Shown in pieces: positions 1-9,489 of a DNA stretch of 64,000 nt. How positions within the stretch are numbered: position 1 is the first letter of the stretch; the number at the start of each line of letters is the position of its first letter. Source of the DNA: Micromussa lordhowensis (lineage: Eukaryota; Cnidaria; Anthozoa; Scleractinia; Lobophylliidae); assembly GCA_964020085.1 (NCBI GenBank), contig OZ026607.1, positions 2,163,803 to 2,227,802 on the forward strand. The letters run 5' to 3'. A program made the position numbers and the translations under genes. Below the pieces are notes generated by a model. The model was given only the letters and a program-made list of their open reading frames with translations. It did no database searches and was not told the DNA's origin.

Positions 1-89
1 CCGTGGTCCGGTCCGTGATCCGGTCCGTGATCCGATCCGTAGTCCGGTCCGCGGTCCGGTCCGCAGTCCGGTCCGCGGTCCGGTCCTGG
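1..89. repeat. GC-rich 12-bp tandem repeat
   Basis: About seven degenerate copies of a 12-base unit, consensus CCGTGGTCCGGT, run from the window edge to about position 84 and decay into unique sequence. The array is probably longer to the left of the window. It is much more GC-rich than its surroundings. No coding or regulatory role can be read from it. Confidence 0.85.
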
Positions 90-314
90 TTTTGTCGACG
101 CCGTGTTCCCACAGTGTTTCTCGTTCTCCCAAGCTTCCACTTATGTTTTTACAACTCGATATAAAGAAACACGGAACATGTTTTTCAATGAAAATTCTCC
201 CGAAAGGCGGTATCAGCCTTCCTGAAGGTCTGTAAATTGGTGATTTTAGAGCTTGTCAAATTTCATTTAGGGCTATGTAAGCAAGTAAACCAAATTTGAG
301 GGACATAGATTCAT
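90..314. other. Left genomic flank of the transposon, paralogous to DNA upstream of gene B
   Basis: Non-coding. The stretch from about 190 to 306 (containing CTCCCGAAAGGCGG and AAGCAAGTAAACCA) matches about 25,440-25,515 upstream of gene B. In the paralogue the same line of sequence continues directly into the promoter-proximal DNA that here lies beyond 9057. This stretch is therefore the displaced distal part of the gene A 5' flank. Confidence 0.75.
307..314. repeat. Target site duplication, left copy
   Basis: AGATTCAT directly precedes the left terminal inverted repeat and recurs directly after the right one at 9049-9056. Because the outermost TIR bases can pair with the duplication, the alternative reading is a 6-bp duplication GATTCA (308-313 and 9050-9055) with TIRs starting TATGGGG. 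Confidence 0.85.
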
Positions 315-712
315 ATGGGGTGCCAAATCCGCCAAAATTATTGTTATACTATTATTAGGCATTACTCTGTTGTTATTAAGCATTGCCTTGTTATTATTAG
401 GCATGACTTTTCATTATTAGGCATTCCTCTGTTGTTATTAGGCATGACTTTTTATTATTAGGCATTAAATCGTAATTATTAGGCATTACTTCGTCATTAT
501 TAGGCATTGCGTTCTATTATTAGGCATTACTTTTTATTATGAGGCATGACTTTTTATTATTAGGCATTCCCTTTTATTATTAGGCATTACTTCGTCATTA
601 TTAGGCATTGCGTTTTATTATTAGGTATTCCTTTTTATTATTAGACATTCATTTTTTATTATGAGGCATTCCTTTTGTAGTATTATTGTGGTCAGCGGGT
701 TTACGCATTACA
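315..712 (+). repeat. Left terminal inverted repeat with 20-21-bp subrepeats
   Basis: It starts ATGGGGTGCCAAATCC and contains about 16 units of 20 or 21 bp with core ATTAGGCAT(T/G). The inner section, around 677-712, contains GTGGTCAGCGGGTTTACG, also present inverted at the inner end of the right TIR. The unit spacing equals two helical turns, so all cores face the same side of the DNA, as expected of serial transposase-binding sites (inference). The TIR ends 39 bp before the integrase ATG at 751 and probably holds its promoter. Confidence 0.88.
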
Positions 713-750
713 TCAGATGCCGTGAAGAAACGGAGAGAAACAACAAAGCA

Positions 751-2146
751 ATGACGACCAACACTACAGTTTCCGAGTTAAGGTACGAAATAACCTCCCG
801 ATTGAGAGAGATTGCTGCTTGTGTTGGGACAGCTGATAACAATGACTTGCTAGAAGAGCTTGAAGAAGTGCAGAAGCACATTACTGCTCTTGATTCACTG
901 ACACGGATACCTGAAGAACTGTTTAATTTGGTGAGTAGTGCTCGGTCAGTCCTTCATGAGAAGCAGGGAAGAGTAAGTGTTGTTCGTAGCGGCACTCCTG
1001 GAAGACCAGCGTTTCACATCAGTAAAGAACAACTTGCGATGCTTTTGAAAGCCAGATTTAGTGTCCCTTGTATTGCAGAGCTCTTGAACGTCAGTGCAAG
1101 GACCATAGAACGACGAATGCAAGAATACGGACTTTCGGTACGTGCTTTTTACACCGAAATACAGGATTGTCAATTAGATGACATAGTCAGAGACATAAAA
1201 TGAGGAAACCATGGCTGTGGTTCAAAAATGTTAATCGGGTACCTCAGTGCAAGGGGTATATTTCTTCCGAGAAGTCGGGTAAGAGAATCACTTTCAAGGG
1301 TTGATCCTCTTGCAGTTGCAGCACGACGCTGCAAGGCAATAAAAAGGCGTGTTTATAATGTAAAGAGGCCACTTGGTCTCTGGCACTTTGATGGCAACCA
1401 TAAACTGGTCAAGTGGCGCTTTGTTGTCCATGGCTGTGTGGATGGGTTCAGTCGACTCCCGGTTTTTCTATCATGTAGCACAAACAACACAGCTGCTACT
1501 GTGTACTCACTTTTTATCAAAGCGGTACAAGAGTGGGGATTACCATCAAGAGTCAGATGTGATCAGGGATCTGAAAATGTGGATGTTGTCAAATATATGC
1601 TGAGCACTCGAGGAACAGGAAGAGGCTCGGCTCTGGTCGGTAAAAGTGTGCATAATCAACGCATCGAACGATTGTGGCGGGATGTATTTGAAGATGTTTT
1701 GGCAAGTTTCTACGAGTTGTTTTCTCTGATGGAGGAACTGGGCATCTTAGACCCTTTATCGGAAATTGATTTATGGTGCCTTCATTTCTCATTCCTTCCT
1801 CATATTAACTATCGTTTACATGAATGGTCTGCCGCCTGGTCAAGACATCCCTTGTCAACGGCTAATAATAACACACCTCTTCAACTTTGGATCAAAGGTT
1901 CACTGAACTCTGCCGAAAACGGCAGACCCCATGGATGTCACCGATGTATATGGTATTGACTGGGATGGTCCTGTTCCCCTTGAGGAAGACACGGTAGAAA
2001 TTCCACCAACCTCTTCACCTCTGACAGATGAACAACTTGCTGAGTTCGATTCAAGAACAGCTTCCCTTCGGGAATCTTCCATAACAGATGACAAACTTAA
2101 ACTTTACAGACTTGCTAGAGAATTTCTTGAGCAACATGAGCCATAG
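751..2146 (+). pseudogene. DDE integrase (rve-type transposase), one stop and one frameshift
   Basis: This is the transposase of the surrounding element. The first part (ATG at 751 to 1200) is 150 residues: a helical N-terminus, then a helix-turn-helix-like segment (RPAFHISKEQLAMLLKARF, then ELLNVSARTIERRM). It ends at TGA 1201-1203, but the same frame continues through GNHGCGSK into an open stretch with the catalytic core. Counted from the Met at 1228, this shows D55 ([10 protein letters not shown]), D112 (VRCDQGSEN) and E147 ([10 protein letters not shown]), a DD34E triad. The frame closes at 1959, but the usual acidic tail ([14 protein letters not shown]...) is open in the +1 frame from 1931 to 2146, so a frameshift lies near 1905-1935. 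The ORF start at 661 lies inside the TIR and is less likely. An intron explaining the breaks is possible, but no good splice pair was seen. Confidence 0.85.
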
Positions 2147-3280
2147 ACCACCACATGAAATTTCTTCAATCTGCATCTTCTGCTACTTACATCTGGACAG
2201 ATTGATTGCAAACCATTACTTCTGTAAAAATAACTTTCAGATGTTATGAACGTTAATATATTTTTGCAATCGCTTTGGCCTGGGCTTTAGATGTCCATGG
2301 TAGGGCCCTTACGGCCTTTTTCAGCCCTGCTCGCACCAATGCGTACGGCCCTAATGCAGGGATTTTGCAAGCAGTCTTGCTATGGAAAGTGCTGGCGTGA
2401 CCATACTGGTGTTATGACCCACATTCATTATATTAGTTTTGCGCTGTACTTTTCACTTTGTTCGTCAATAAGAATGTAACACTGTATTCAGATAAAATTG
2501 CAACTCTTTATTTCATGTGAACGCAACAATTTCACAAAATCTTTAGCAACACCATTAACACTTTGCGACTTGAAACTAACACGCTAAAATCTGTTATGTG
2601 TTTGTTTATAATGTGCATGCCATAAGAACTGTAAAACCTTTATTGAATGACGTTGGGAATAACCGCCATAAGGAAATCATACTAGCACTGAACAACCAAA
2701 GACTTTGAGGGATGTGTTTAGGTGTCATTCCATTAGACCCCAACCCCGTGCTGAAGAAAAGGTCTACATTAAAAGGTGAATGGGGACATTTTCCTCTGGG
2801 CCGTCAAATTTTTCAAACAACAAACATTTGCATGCAAAGAAACGTTGATAAGCACATTTGAAACATACACCATTGATGGTAACTACTTTTACGAGAATCT
2901 TCAAATAGCAGTTTGCCCACCCTAATGTGGCTCTCTCTTAATCAACCAGGGCCCGGTTGTTCAAAAGCCGATTAACGCTAACCCCAGATTAAAAATTAAC
3001 CGAGGACTTTATTTCTCTACTCCTAAATGCTGTTCTACGCTGATATTTTGCAAAATTTTACTTTAGAAGAAGTCAATACTTAAAAACAAAAATAAGCAAA
3101 AGAAAGTTTCACCATAAAGTTAAAAACATGAAACAAAAGTTCACGCTAATCCTGGATTAAGTTAATCGGCTTTCGAACAACCGGGCCCAGGTACTTAAAA
3201 GAAGTAGCTTACACCAGTGATATTGTGTAATCTAGAGACATAGATAAGGAACAACATATTGCCTGCACAGACAGTAATAG
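2147..3280. other. Convergent intergenic region of the transposon
   Basis: Non-coding DNA between the 3' ends of the integrase and HECT genes. It holds the nested foldback element at 2949-3188 and presumably the 3'UTRs of both genes. Short open frames here (for example 2291-2479) have no recognisable content. Confidence 0.6.
2949..3188. mobile_element. 240-bp foldback element (MITE) nested in the transposon
   Basis: Inverted ends GGGCCCGGTTGTTC(A/G)AAAGC, followed by GATTAA on the left and its complement on the right, enclose about 190 bp of AT-rich DNA. CAG flanks the ends on both sides, so the duplication may be only 2-3 bp. There is no coding content. It inserted into the larger element, probably in the 3' region of the HECT gene. 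Confidence 0.75.
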
Positions 3281-4724
3281 TTAACTAAAACCAAACCCTT
3301 TACTGTTTCCGATTGCAAAATTCATTGCATCTTTAAAAGCGTCATATGATTTGTGAACAATGGGTAACTGCAGTACGGGCCCACATGTATTTGCCTTTGG
3401 ATACGGGGATAAATTGTTATCGTTATCTGGATCATGAAGAAACCCAAGAGATAAGTCCCATCCCAGTCGCATTGGCGGTAATTGTTTCAACCCAGAAGTG
3501 AAAAATAGCACATCACTTAAGGTGACCATCGTTTCACCATCTTCTGCATCTTGCAAGTAATCGTGCCAATAAGACAAGATTACATTTTCTGTTGCTCGTT
3601 TGTTTGACCCTTCTTCACTGTATAGAACAATGAACATACCACTGAATGTTAGTGCATCTAGTTCCTCTGGAAAGTGGCAGAAAGCTACAGTAAAAACATT
3701 GGGATTATTTGTTATTGCTTCTAACACACCCATATCTGATAATCCCTGGTTAAACTGCTCTAATGCTGGCCACGCCCGTCCCAAAGTGTACCAATGGGCT
3801 GTTTGTTGGACGATTTTGTCAATGTCCTTAATGGACTTTACGCGGTTAAGGGTGCCCGCTAACTCCAAAATGGTGTCAAGATTGTTACGTGACATCATTT
3901 CGTAGGCATCTGGAACTGCCTGAGCTTGAGAAAGCTTCTGTAGTGATGATTTTAGCTCAGGATCATAAACATCGTCTACAGTTGCCTGTGCTTTATCTAC
4001 ACCATTGACCAAAGCATCATACAGACAAGGCGAAGAAAAGTGAAGCCCTGGGCCCCCATGGACAAGAGACAAAGCAGTTATCTTCCCAGCATACAGGTAC
4101 TCAGAGTTGTCTAAACAGGCAGCATTGCATGATAAAAACTTTGCTTCCCTTGGCCCACAGAAAAGTTGAGAATTAGCCAGCCAGTCTATGACAAGAGTGA
4201 GGAATTCCCGTGTAGGTCCACCCAAATCCACAGCACCTTCAGATCTCCCAGAATCATCACTGAATCGTACAGATATCTTATTACCAGGAGAAAAAGATTT
4301 CCTTGTTAATCCTCTTTTTGTGCCCTCCCAAATATCGTTTCTGCAGATGTTAAATTTGGAAATTTTGTTTTCACTGATTCCCCTAGCTAAGTCTGACAAA
4401 ATTTCTTGTAACGACAAGTGAGGTGCTATGCTTCTTACTTCTACTTCTCTAAATGTATCAGTAGTTTGCTCGTTATCAGAGTCCACCTCTATAGTTATTT
4501 GATCATCAAACAAGGAGCTATAGAAAAGATCTGTATTGTCTGTTTCCTTCAATGACATTGAATTAGAGGTACTTGCTAATGGGCCACTTGTGTTATCCAG
4601 TTGCCTTGGTAATTGGTCACTTGCCTCACCGTGTTGTCTCGATGATTCATGTGTTGTACTCTGGGATTGTGTTCTTGGTGGTGTTGAATGTCCTTGGTTT
4701 CGAATGCTGCAGTCAATGACTTCT
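3281..4724 (-). CDS. HECT E3 ubiquitin ligase, catalytic (last) exon
   Basis: HECT ligases take ubiquitin from an E2 onto a cysteine and pass it to a substrate lysine. This exon is open from a CCCCAG acceptor (exon starts at 4724) to the stop at 3281. A Ser/Thr/Gln-rich linker is followed by the HECT fold. Counted from the internal Met at 4558, the N-lobe signature DLGGPTREF is at 111-119. The C-lobe ends in PYPKANTCGPVLQLP, placing the catalytic cysteine at about residue 392, 33 residues from the C-terminus. The closest relatives I recognise are the G2/M-phase-specific E3 ligase (G2E3)-like genes that are multicopy in fish and corals. The exon needs 2 bases from the preceding exon (phase 2). 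It is uninterrupted, unlike the integrase on the other strand. Its substrate is unknown. Confidence 0.88.
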
Positions 4725-4925
4725 CTGGGGAAAAAAGGTTAAGGCAAAACTATTTTTGGTGTACTTTTCAACAATTTTTGTTACAACAGGATGAATGCTG
4801 GTTGGTGAATATAAATTTTTCATCTAATACTGGAAATATATAATAAGGCCAAAGCTATATGTAGCTTATAAATAACCATACGACAAACTATGCATTAAAC
4901 ACCTTTAGATACAATGGTTGTGTTG
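4725..4925. other. Intron DNA upstream of the HECT catalytic exon
   Basis: AT-rich sequence between the 3' splice acceptor of the catalytic exon (AG at 4725-4726 on the minus strand) and the start of the TTATG array. I see no exon in it. Confidence 0.6.
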
Positions 4926-7280
4926 TTATGTTATGTTATGTTATGTTATGTTATGTTATGTTATGTTATGTTATGTTATGTTATGTTATGTTATGTTATG
5001 TTATGTTATGTTATGTTATGTTATGTTATGTTATGTTATGTTATGTTATGTTATGTTATGTTATGTTATGTTATGTTATGTTATGTTATGTTATGTTATG
5101 TTATGTTATGTTATGTTATGTTATGTTATGTTATGTTATGTTATGTTATGTTATGTTATGTTATGTTATGTTATGTTATGTTATGTTATGTTATGTTATG
5201 TTATGTTATGTTATGTTATGTTATGTTATGTTATGTTATGTTATGTTATGTTATGTTATGTTATGTTATGTTATGTTATGTTATGTTATGTTATGTTATG
5301 TTATGTTATGTTATGTTATGTTATGTTATGTTATGTTATGTTATGTTATGTTATGTTATGTTATGTTATGTTATGTTATGTTATGTTATGTTATGTTATG
5401 TTATGTTATGTTATGTTATGTTATGTTATGTTATGTTATGTTATGTTATGTTATGTTATGTTATGTTATGTTATGTTATGTTATGTTATGTTATGTTATG
5501 TTATGTTATGTTATGTTATGTTATGTTATGTTATGTTATGTTATGTTATGTTATGTTATGTTATGTTATGTTATGTTATGTTATGTTATGTTATGTTATG
5601 TTATGTTATGTTATGTTATGTTATGTTATGTTATGTTATGTTATGTTATGTTATGTTATGTTATGTTATGTTATGTTATGTTATGTTATGTTATGTTATG
5701 TTATGTTATGTTATGTTATGTTATGTTATGTTATGTTATGTTATGTTATGTTATGTTATGTTATGTTATGTTATGTTATGTTATGTTATGTTATGTTATG
5801 TTATGTTATGTTATGTTATGTTATGTTATGTTATGTTATGTTATGTTATGTTATGTTATGTTATGTTATGTTATGTTATGTTATGTTATGTTATGTTATG
5901 TTATGTTATGTTATGTTATGTTATGTTATGTTATGTTATGTTATGTTATGTTATGTTATGTTATGTTATGTTATGTTATGTTATGTTATGTTATGTTATG
6001 TTATGTTATGTTATGTTATGTTATGTTATGTTATGTTATGTTATGTTATGTTATGTTATGTTATGTTATGTTATGTTATGTTATGTTATGTTATGTTATG
6101 TTATGTTATGTTATGTTATGTTATGTTATGTTATGTTATGTTATGTTATGTTATGTTATGTTATGTTATGTTATGTTATGTTATGTTATGTTATGTTATG
6201 TTATGTTATGTTATGTTATGTTATGTTATGTTATGTTATGTTATGTTATGTTATGTTATGTTATGTTATGTTATGTTATGTTATGTTATGTTATGTTATG
6301 TTATGTTATGTTATGTTATGTTATGTTATGTTATGTTATGTTATGTTATGTTATGTTATGTTATGTTATGTTATGTTATGTTATGTTATGTTATGTTATG
6401 TTATGTTATGTTATGTTATGTTATGTTATGTTATGTTATGTTATGTTATGTTATGTTATGTTATGTTATGTTATGTTATGTTATGTTATGTTATGTTATG
6501 TTATGTTATGTTATGTTATGTTATGTTATGTTATGTTATGTTATGTTATGTTATGTTATGTTATGTTATGTTATGTTATGTTATGTTATGTTATGTTATG
6601 TTATGTTATGTTATGTTATGTTATGTTATGTTATGTTATGTTATGTTATGTTATGTTATGTTATGTTATGTTATGTTATGTTATGTTATGTTATGTTATG
6701 TTATGTTATGTTATGTTATGTTATGTTATGTTATGTTATGTTATGTTATGTTATGTTATGTTATGTTATGTTATGTTATGTTATGTTATGTTATGTTATG
6801 TTATGTTATGTTATGTTATGTTATGTTATGTTATGTTATGTTATGTTATGTTATGTTATGTTATGTTATGTTATGTTATGTTATGTTATGTTATGTTATG
6901 TTATGTTATGTTATGTTATGTTATGTTATGTTATGTTATGTTATGTTATGTTATGTTATGTTATGTTATGTTATGTTATGTTATGTTATGTTATGTTATG
7001 TTATGTTATGTTATGTTATGTTATGTTATGTTATGTTATGTTATGTTATGTTATGTTATGTTATGTTATGTTATGTTATGTTATGTTATGTTATGTTATG
7101 TTATGTTATGTTATGTTATGTTATGTTATGTTATGTTATGTTATGTTATGTTATGTTATGTTATGTTATGTTATGTTATGTTATGTTATGTTATGTTATG
7201 TTATGTTATGTTATGTTATGTTATGTTATGTTATGTTATGTTATGTTATGTTATGTTATGTTATGTTATGTTATGTTATG
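4926..7280. repeat. (TTATG)471 perfect pentanucleotide array
   Basis: 2,355 bp of uninterrupted TTATG, equal to 471 copies with no visible variant. It is preceded by an imperfect TGTTG and followed by TTACATATAT. Because 5 is not a multiple of 3 and the unit carries no stop on the + strand, all three + frames appear open for about 800 codons (repeating MLCYV); these are artefacts. The minus strand (CATAA) has stops in every frame. The array lies between the two exon groups of the HECT gene, probably in an intron. Confidence 0.97.
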
Positions 7281-7827
7281 TTACATATATGTTGCTATGT
7301 GTTATTATGACTTGTCATAACAATGTAATAACTCCTACCTGGGATGAATGGTGAAAAACAGTTCACCATTAACGCAACATTGGACTTTCATGTAATATTC
7401 TAGGGGGAACATGGCTTTGGGGGCAAGCATTTTTCCACAACTTATGTGAATAAGACATGATGAAACAGGACTGAAATGTTGGATCCTACCCCGTAAAATA
7501 ACATACTCAAAATATTGCCAAAATATTGCAACACACAGTCACGGTTTTGGTCACACACATTGTGTCATTAAATTCTTATCTACCCATCTCGCCCTTCTTC
7601 GAGGGAGGAGGTTGGCGATAAAAAATAACGTCACCCATCCACAGGTTGGGTCTGTTCAGAGGGGTCAACACGCTTCTTGTTCTTTTAATGCGAGTTCGGC
7701 CTTGAAACCATGAAAAATATGCTATTAAATTAGGGACAATAATTTGTGACAAGTGGATATTCCGGTCTTTCTTTCAAGAAATATATTCCATTTCTAAACA
7801 TCAAGCAATTCCAGTTGCACTTCTTAC
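7281..7827. other. HECT gene intron, possible unlocated linking exon
   Basis: Mostly AT-rich DNA. The first exon ends in phase 0 and the catalytic exon needs phase 2, so at least one exon should lie between. One weak candidate on the minus strand ends at 7339 (CCCAG before GTAGGA). Its frame contains VQCCVNGELFFTIHP, and its end phase fits the catalytic exon, but no acceptor was found that fits the first exon. The linking exon may have been lost or may simply be unrecognised. Confidence 0.35.
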
Positions 7828-8529
7828 CTTCATGTGCTCCCTCAACTTGTCCATCGATACGAATTGCAAACAGGAATTGCATATTTCCTCGAAAACGGTG
7901 GGGTCCGTATGGACTTGATCAGCGGTAATATCAATATTACATTGGATGGGACGAATATACACCCTTCCTTGCCCGATAAACTGCGAGATGTATGCCACGG
8001 TGTTCCCTTGAGGACCAGTGGGAATAAGGTGTAAATCGCGTTTTCCTGGTTCGGTGTACATCAATTCAAACCCTCCAGCATCAGAGAGCCTCGGAAAAGA
8101 ATCCACCAGAAGCGCATGTAGTCGAGGAAATTCACCGTCCACTGGAAGGGCAATTTTTTTATCACCTAAACCGCCCAGGAAAAGTTCCCTTTTCTCTTGA
8201 ACGGTTGGAACATCCGTCTGACTTTTGTCCGCCAAACAGACAAACTTCCTTGTGACGGTTTTCTCCTTTTTTTTCAAGGAAGTGCTGCGATATTTCTTGC
8301 TGGAGAACTTTCTATGAGTAGTTGTCGAGGATGTCCTCTTCTTGCCGTACACGTTGGGAAATAGCCGCTCCAATTCGGTTTTGTAATTGCTGCTTGAGGA
8401 CTGATTTGAAGAGGAATCAGTTCGCCTTTCAGTTTTGCTGTCTCCCTCCTCAGTGTCAGCGAGCCCTTCCATTGCTTTCACGGCCTTAGTGAGCAGATCT
8501 TTCAGTTCACTCACGTTCTTCTCCGCCAT
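7828..8529 (-). CDS. HECT E3 ligase gene, first exon (N-terminal region)
   Basis: Starts at ATG 8529, 39 bp from the inner edge of the right TIR, and runs 234 codons to a donor AAG|GTAAG at 7828 (phase 0). A Ser-rich region (about residues 35-60) and a basic region precede a conserved module with the blocks TRKFVCL, GLGDKKIALP, FPRL...GGFELMY and GRVYIRPIQ. This arrangement is one I recognise from the N-termini of G2E3-like HECT proteins. The exon ends in CNSCLQFVSMDKLREHMK, the first half of a zinc finger that the intron would split. This is the evidence for joining it to the HECT exon 3.1 kb away; the join itself is inferred. Confidence 0.75.
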
Positions 8530-8568
8530 GTTTGCCTCGTGTTATACCTTGTCATACCTTGTGAAGTT

Positions 8569-9048
8569 TGTAATGCGTAAACCCGCTGACCACAATAATA
8601 CTACCAAAGTAATGCCTAATAATGACGAAGTAATGCCTAATAATGACGAAGTAATGCCTAATAATGACGAAGTAATGCCTAATAATAAAAGGGAATGCCT
8701 AATAATAAAAAGTCATGCCTCATAATAAAAAGTAATGCCTAATAATAGAACGCAATGCCTAATAATGACGAAGTAATGCCTAATAATAAAAGGGAATGCC
8801 TAATAATAAAAAGTCATGCCTCATAATAAAAAGTAATGCCTAATAATAGAACGCAATGCCTAATAATGACGAAGTAATGCCTAATAATTACGATTTAATG
8901 CCTAATAATAAAAAGTCATGCCTAATAACAACAGAGGAATGCCTAATAATGAAAAGTCATGCCTAATAATAACAAGGCAATGCCTAATAACAACAGAGTA
9001 ATGCCTAATAATAGTATAACAATAATTTTGGCGGATTTGGCACCCCAT
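8569..9048 (-). repeat. Right terminal inverted repeat with 20-21-bp subrepeats
   Basis: Inverted counterpart of 315-712, ending GGCACCCCAT. It contains about 20 units (ATGCCTAATAAT plus spacer) against about 16 on the left. A block of five units (about 8,680-8,780) is repeated almost exactly as the next five (about 8,780-8,880), which accounts for most of the 82-bp size difference. The outer 11 units match the left TIR nearly base for base. It probably carries the HECT promoter. Confidence 0.88.
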
Positions 9049-9056
9049 AGATTCAT
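9049..9056. repeat. Target site duplication, right copy
   Basis: AGATTCAT, identical to 307-314, followed by genomic CGGCTCTCTGCACTTG, which is paralogous to GGCAGCTGCACTTG upstream of gene B. Confidence 0.85.
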
Positions 9057-9326
9057 CGGCTCTCTGCACTTGACCGGAAGAAAAAGTTTTCTGAGAATCG
9101 ACGGCTAAAAATAACGGACCAATGACAGCGACGCATGTGTGGGGCGACTGATTAAATAGCATAAAACCGGTAGGTTTCTGAGAACTGAGAAAGGAAATAA
9201 GATTTTCTTGGAATCGAGAATGGTCTCTTTTTTGCAGAGAAAGACGTATTTTTGGTGCAATATACAGAATTGTTGCTCTGATAGTTACCTAGAAATGCGC
9301 CGACAAATGGCCTGGAGGAGTTAGAG
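9057..9326 (+). promoter_or_regulatory. Predicted promoter and 5'UTR exon of ZNFX1-like gene A
   Basis: Paralogous to 25,545-25,825 upstream of gene B. It contains CATAAAA at 9160-9166 (TATAAAA in B), TTCTGAGAA at 9089-9097 and 9176-9184, and TTCTTGGAA at 9205-9213. TTCN3GAA is the STAT-type (GAS) consensus. A conserved splice donor GAGTTAGAG|GTGAGT ends a putative 5'UTR exon at 9326. The transcription start would be about 9190 (inference from the TATA-like box). The coding sequence begins after the next acceptor, at 13203. Confidence 0.6.
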
Positions 9327-9489
9327 GTGAGTTGATGAAATACTTTTCTCAATCGGAACACTGCCTAGTAAACATACCACATGATTCTAGACATTCTATA
9401 CTGCCTCGAAGCGTTTCATTTTTGCGCTGTCGTTTCGCAAAGTTTTACGGACGCAACGATTGGAACAACGAGAAAAGATGTTCATTCTG

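Larger units (their letters stand above)
315..9048. mobile_element. Integrase-type DNA transposon carrying a HECT E3 ligase gene
   Basis: The element is about 8.73 kb, bounded by inverted repeats beginning (T)ATGGGGTGCC and flanked by AGATTCAT. An element-free paralogue of the target near 25,440-25,560 supports both ends. It contains a DDE integrase on + (751-2146, broken) and a spliced HECT ubiquitin ligase on - (8529 to 3281). The two converge, and each starts about 40 bp inside a TIR. A nested 240-bp foldback element lies at 2949-3188 and a 2.36-kb pentanucleotide array at 4926-7280. Family: the DD34E rve-type catalytic core, the possible 6-bp duplication and the TA-beginning ends resemble what I recall of IS3EU elements; this is memory, not a search. 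Near-identical outer parts of the two TIRs suggest recent activity. Confidence 0.85.

Noticed and set aside
315..712. CRISPR-like appearance of regularly spaced repeats (also at 8569-9048)
   Set aside because: Unit length is only 20-21 bp with degenerate spacers, the array is mirrored at both ends of a transposon, and the context is eukaryotic.
661..750. Upstream start of the integrase at 661
   Set aside because: It lies within the terminal inverted repeat; the ATG at 751 is 39 bp from the TIR edge, mirroring the HECT start at the other end.
4926..7280. Possible telomeric or interstitial telomere array
   Set aside because: The unit is TTATG, not TTAGGG, and the array is flanked by transposon genes on both sides.
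4914..7354. Three overlapping + strand open frames of about 800 codons encoding a repeated MLCYV polypeptide
   Set aside because: They follow mechanically from a stop-free 5-bp unit read in three frames; the DNA is a simple pentanucleotide array with no sign of codon use or selection.
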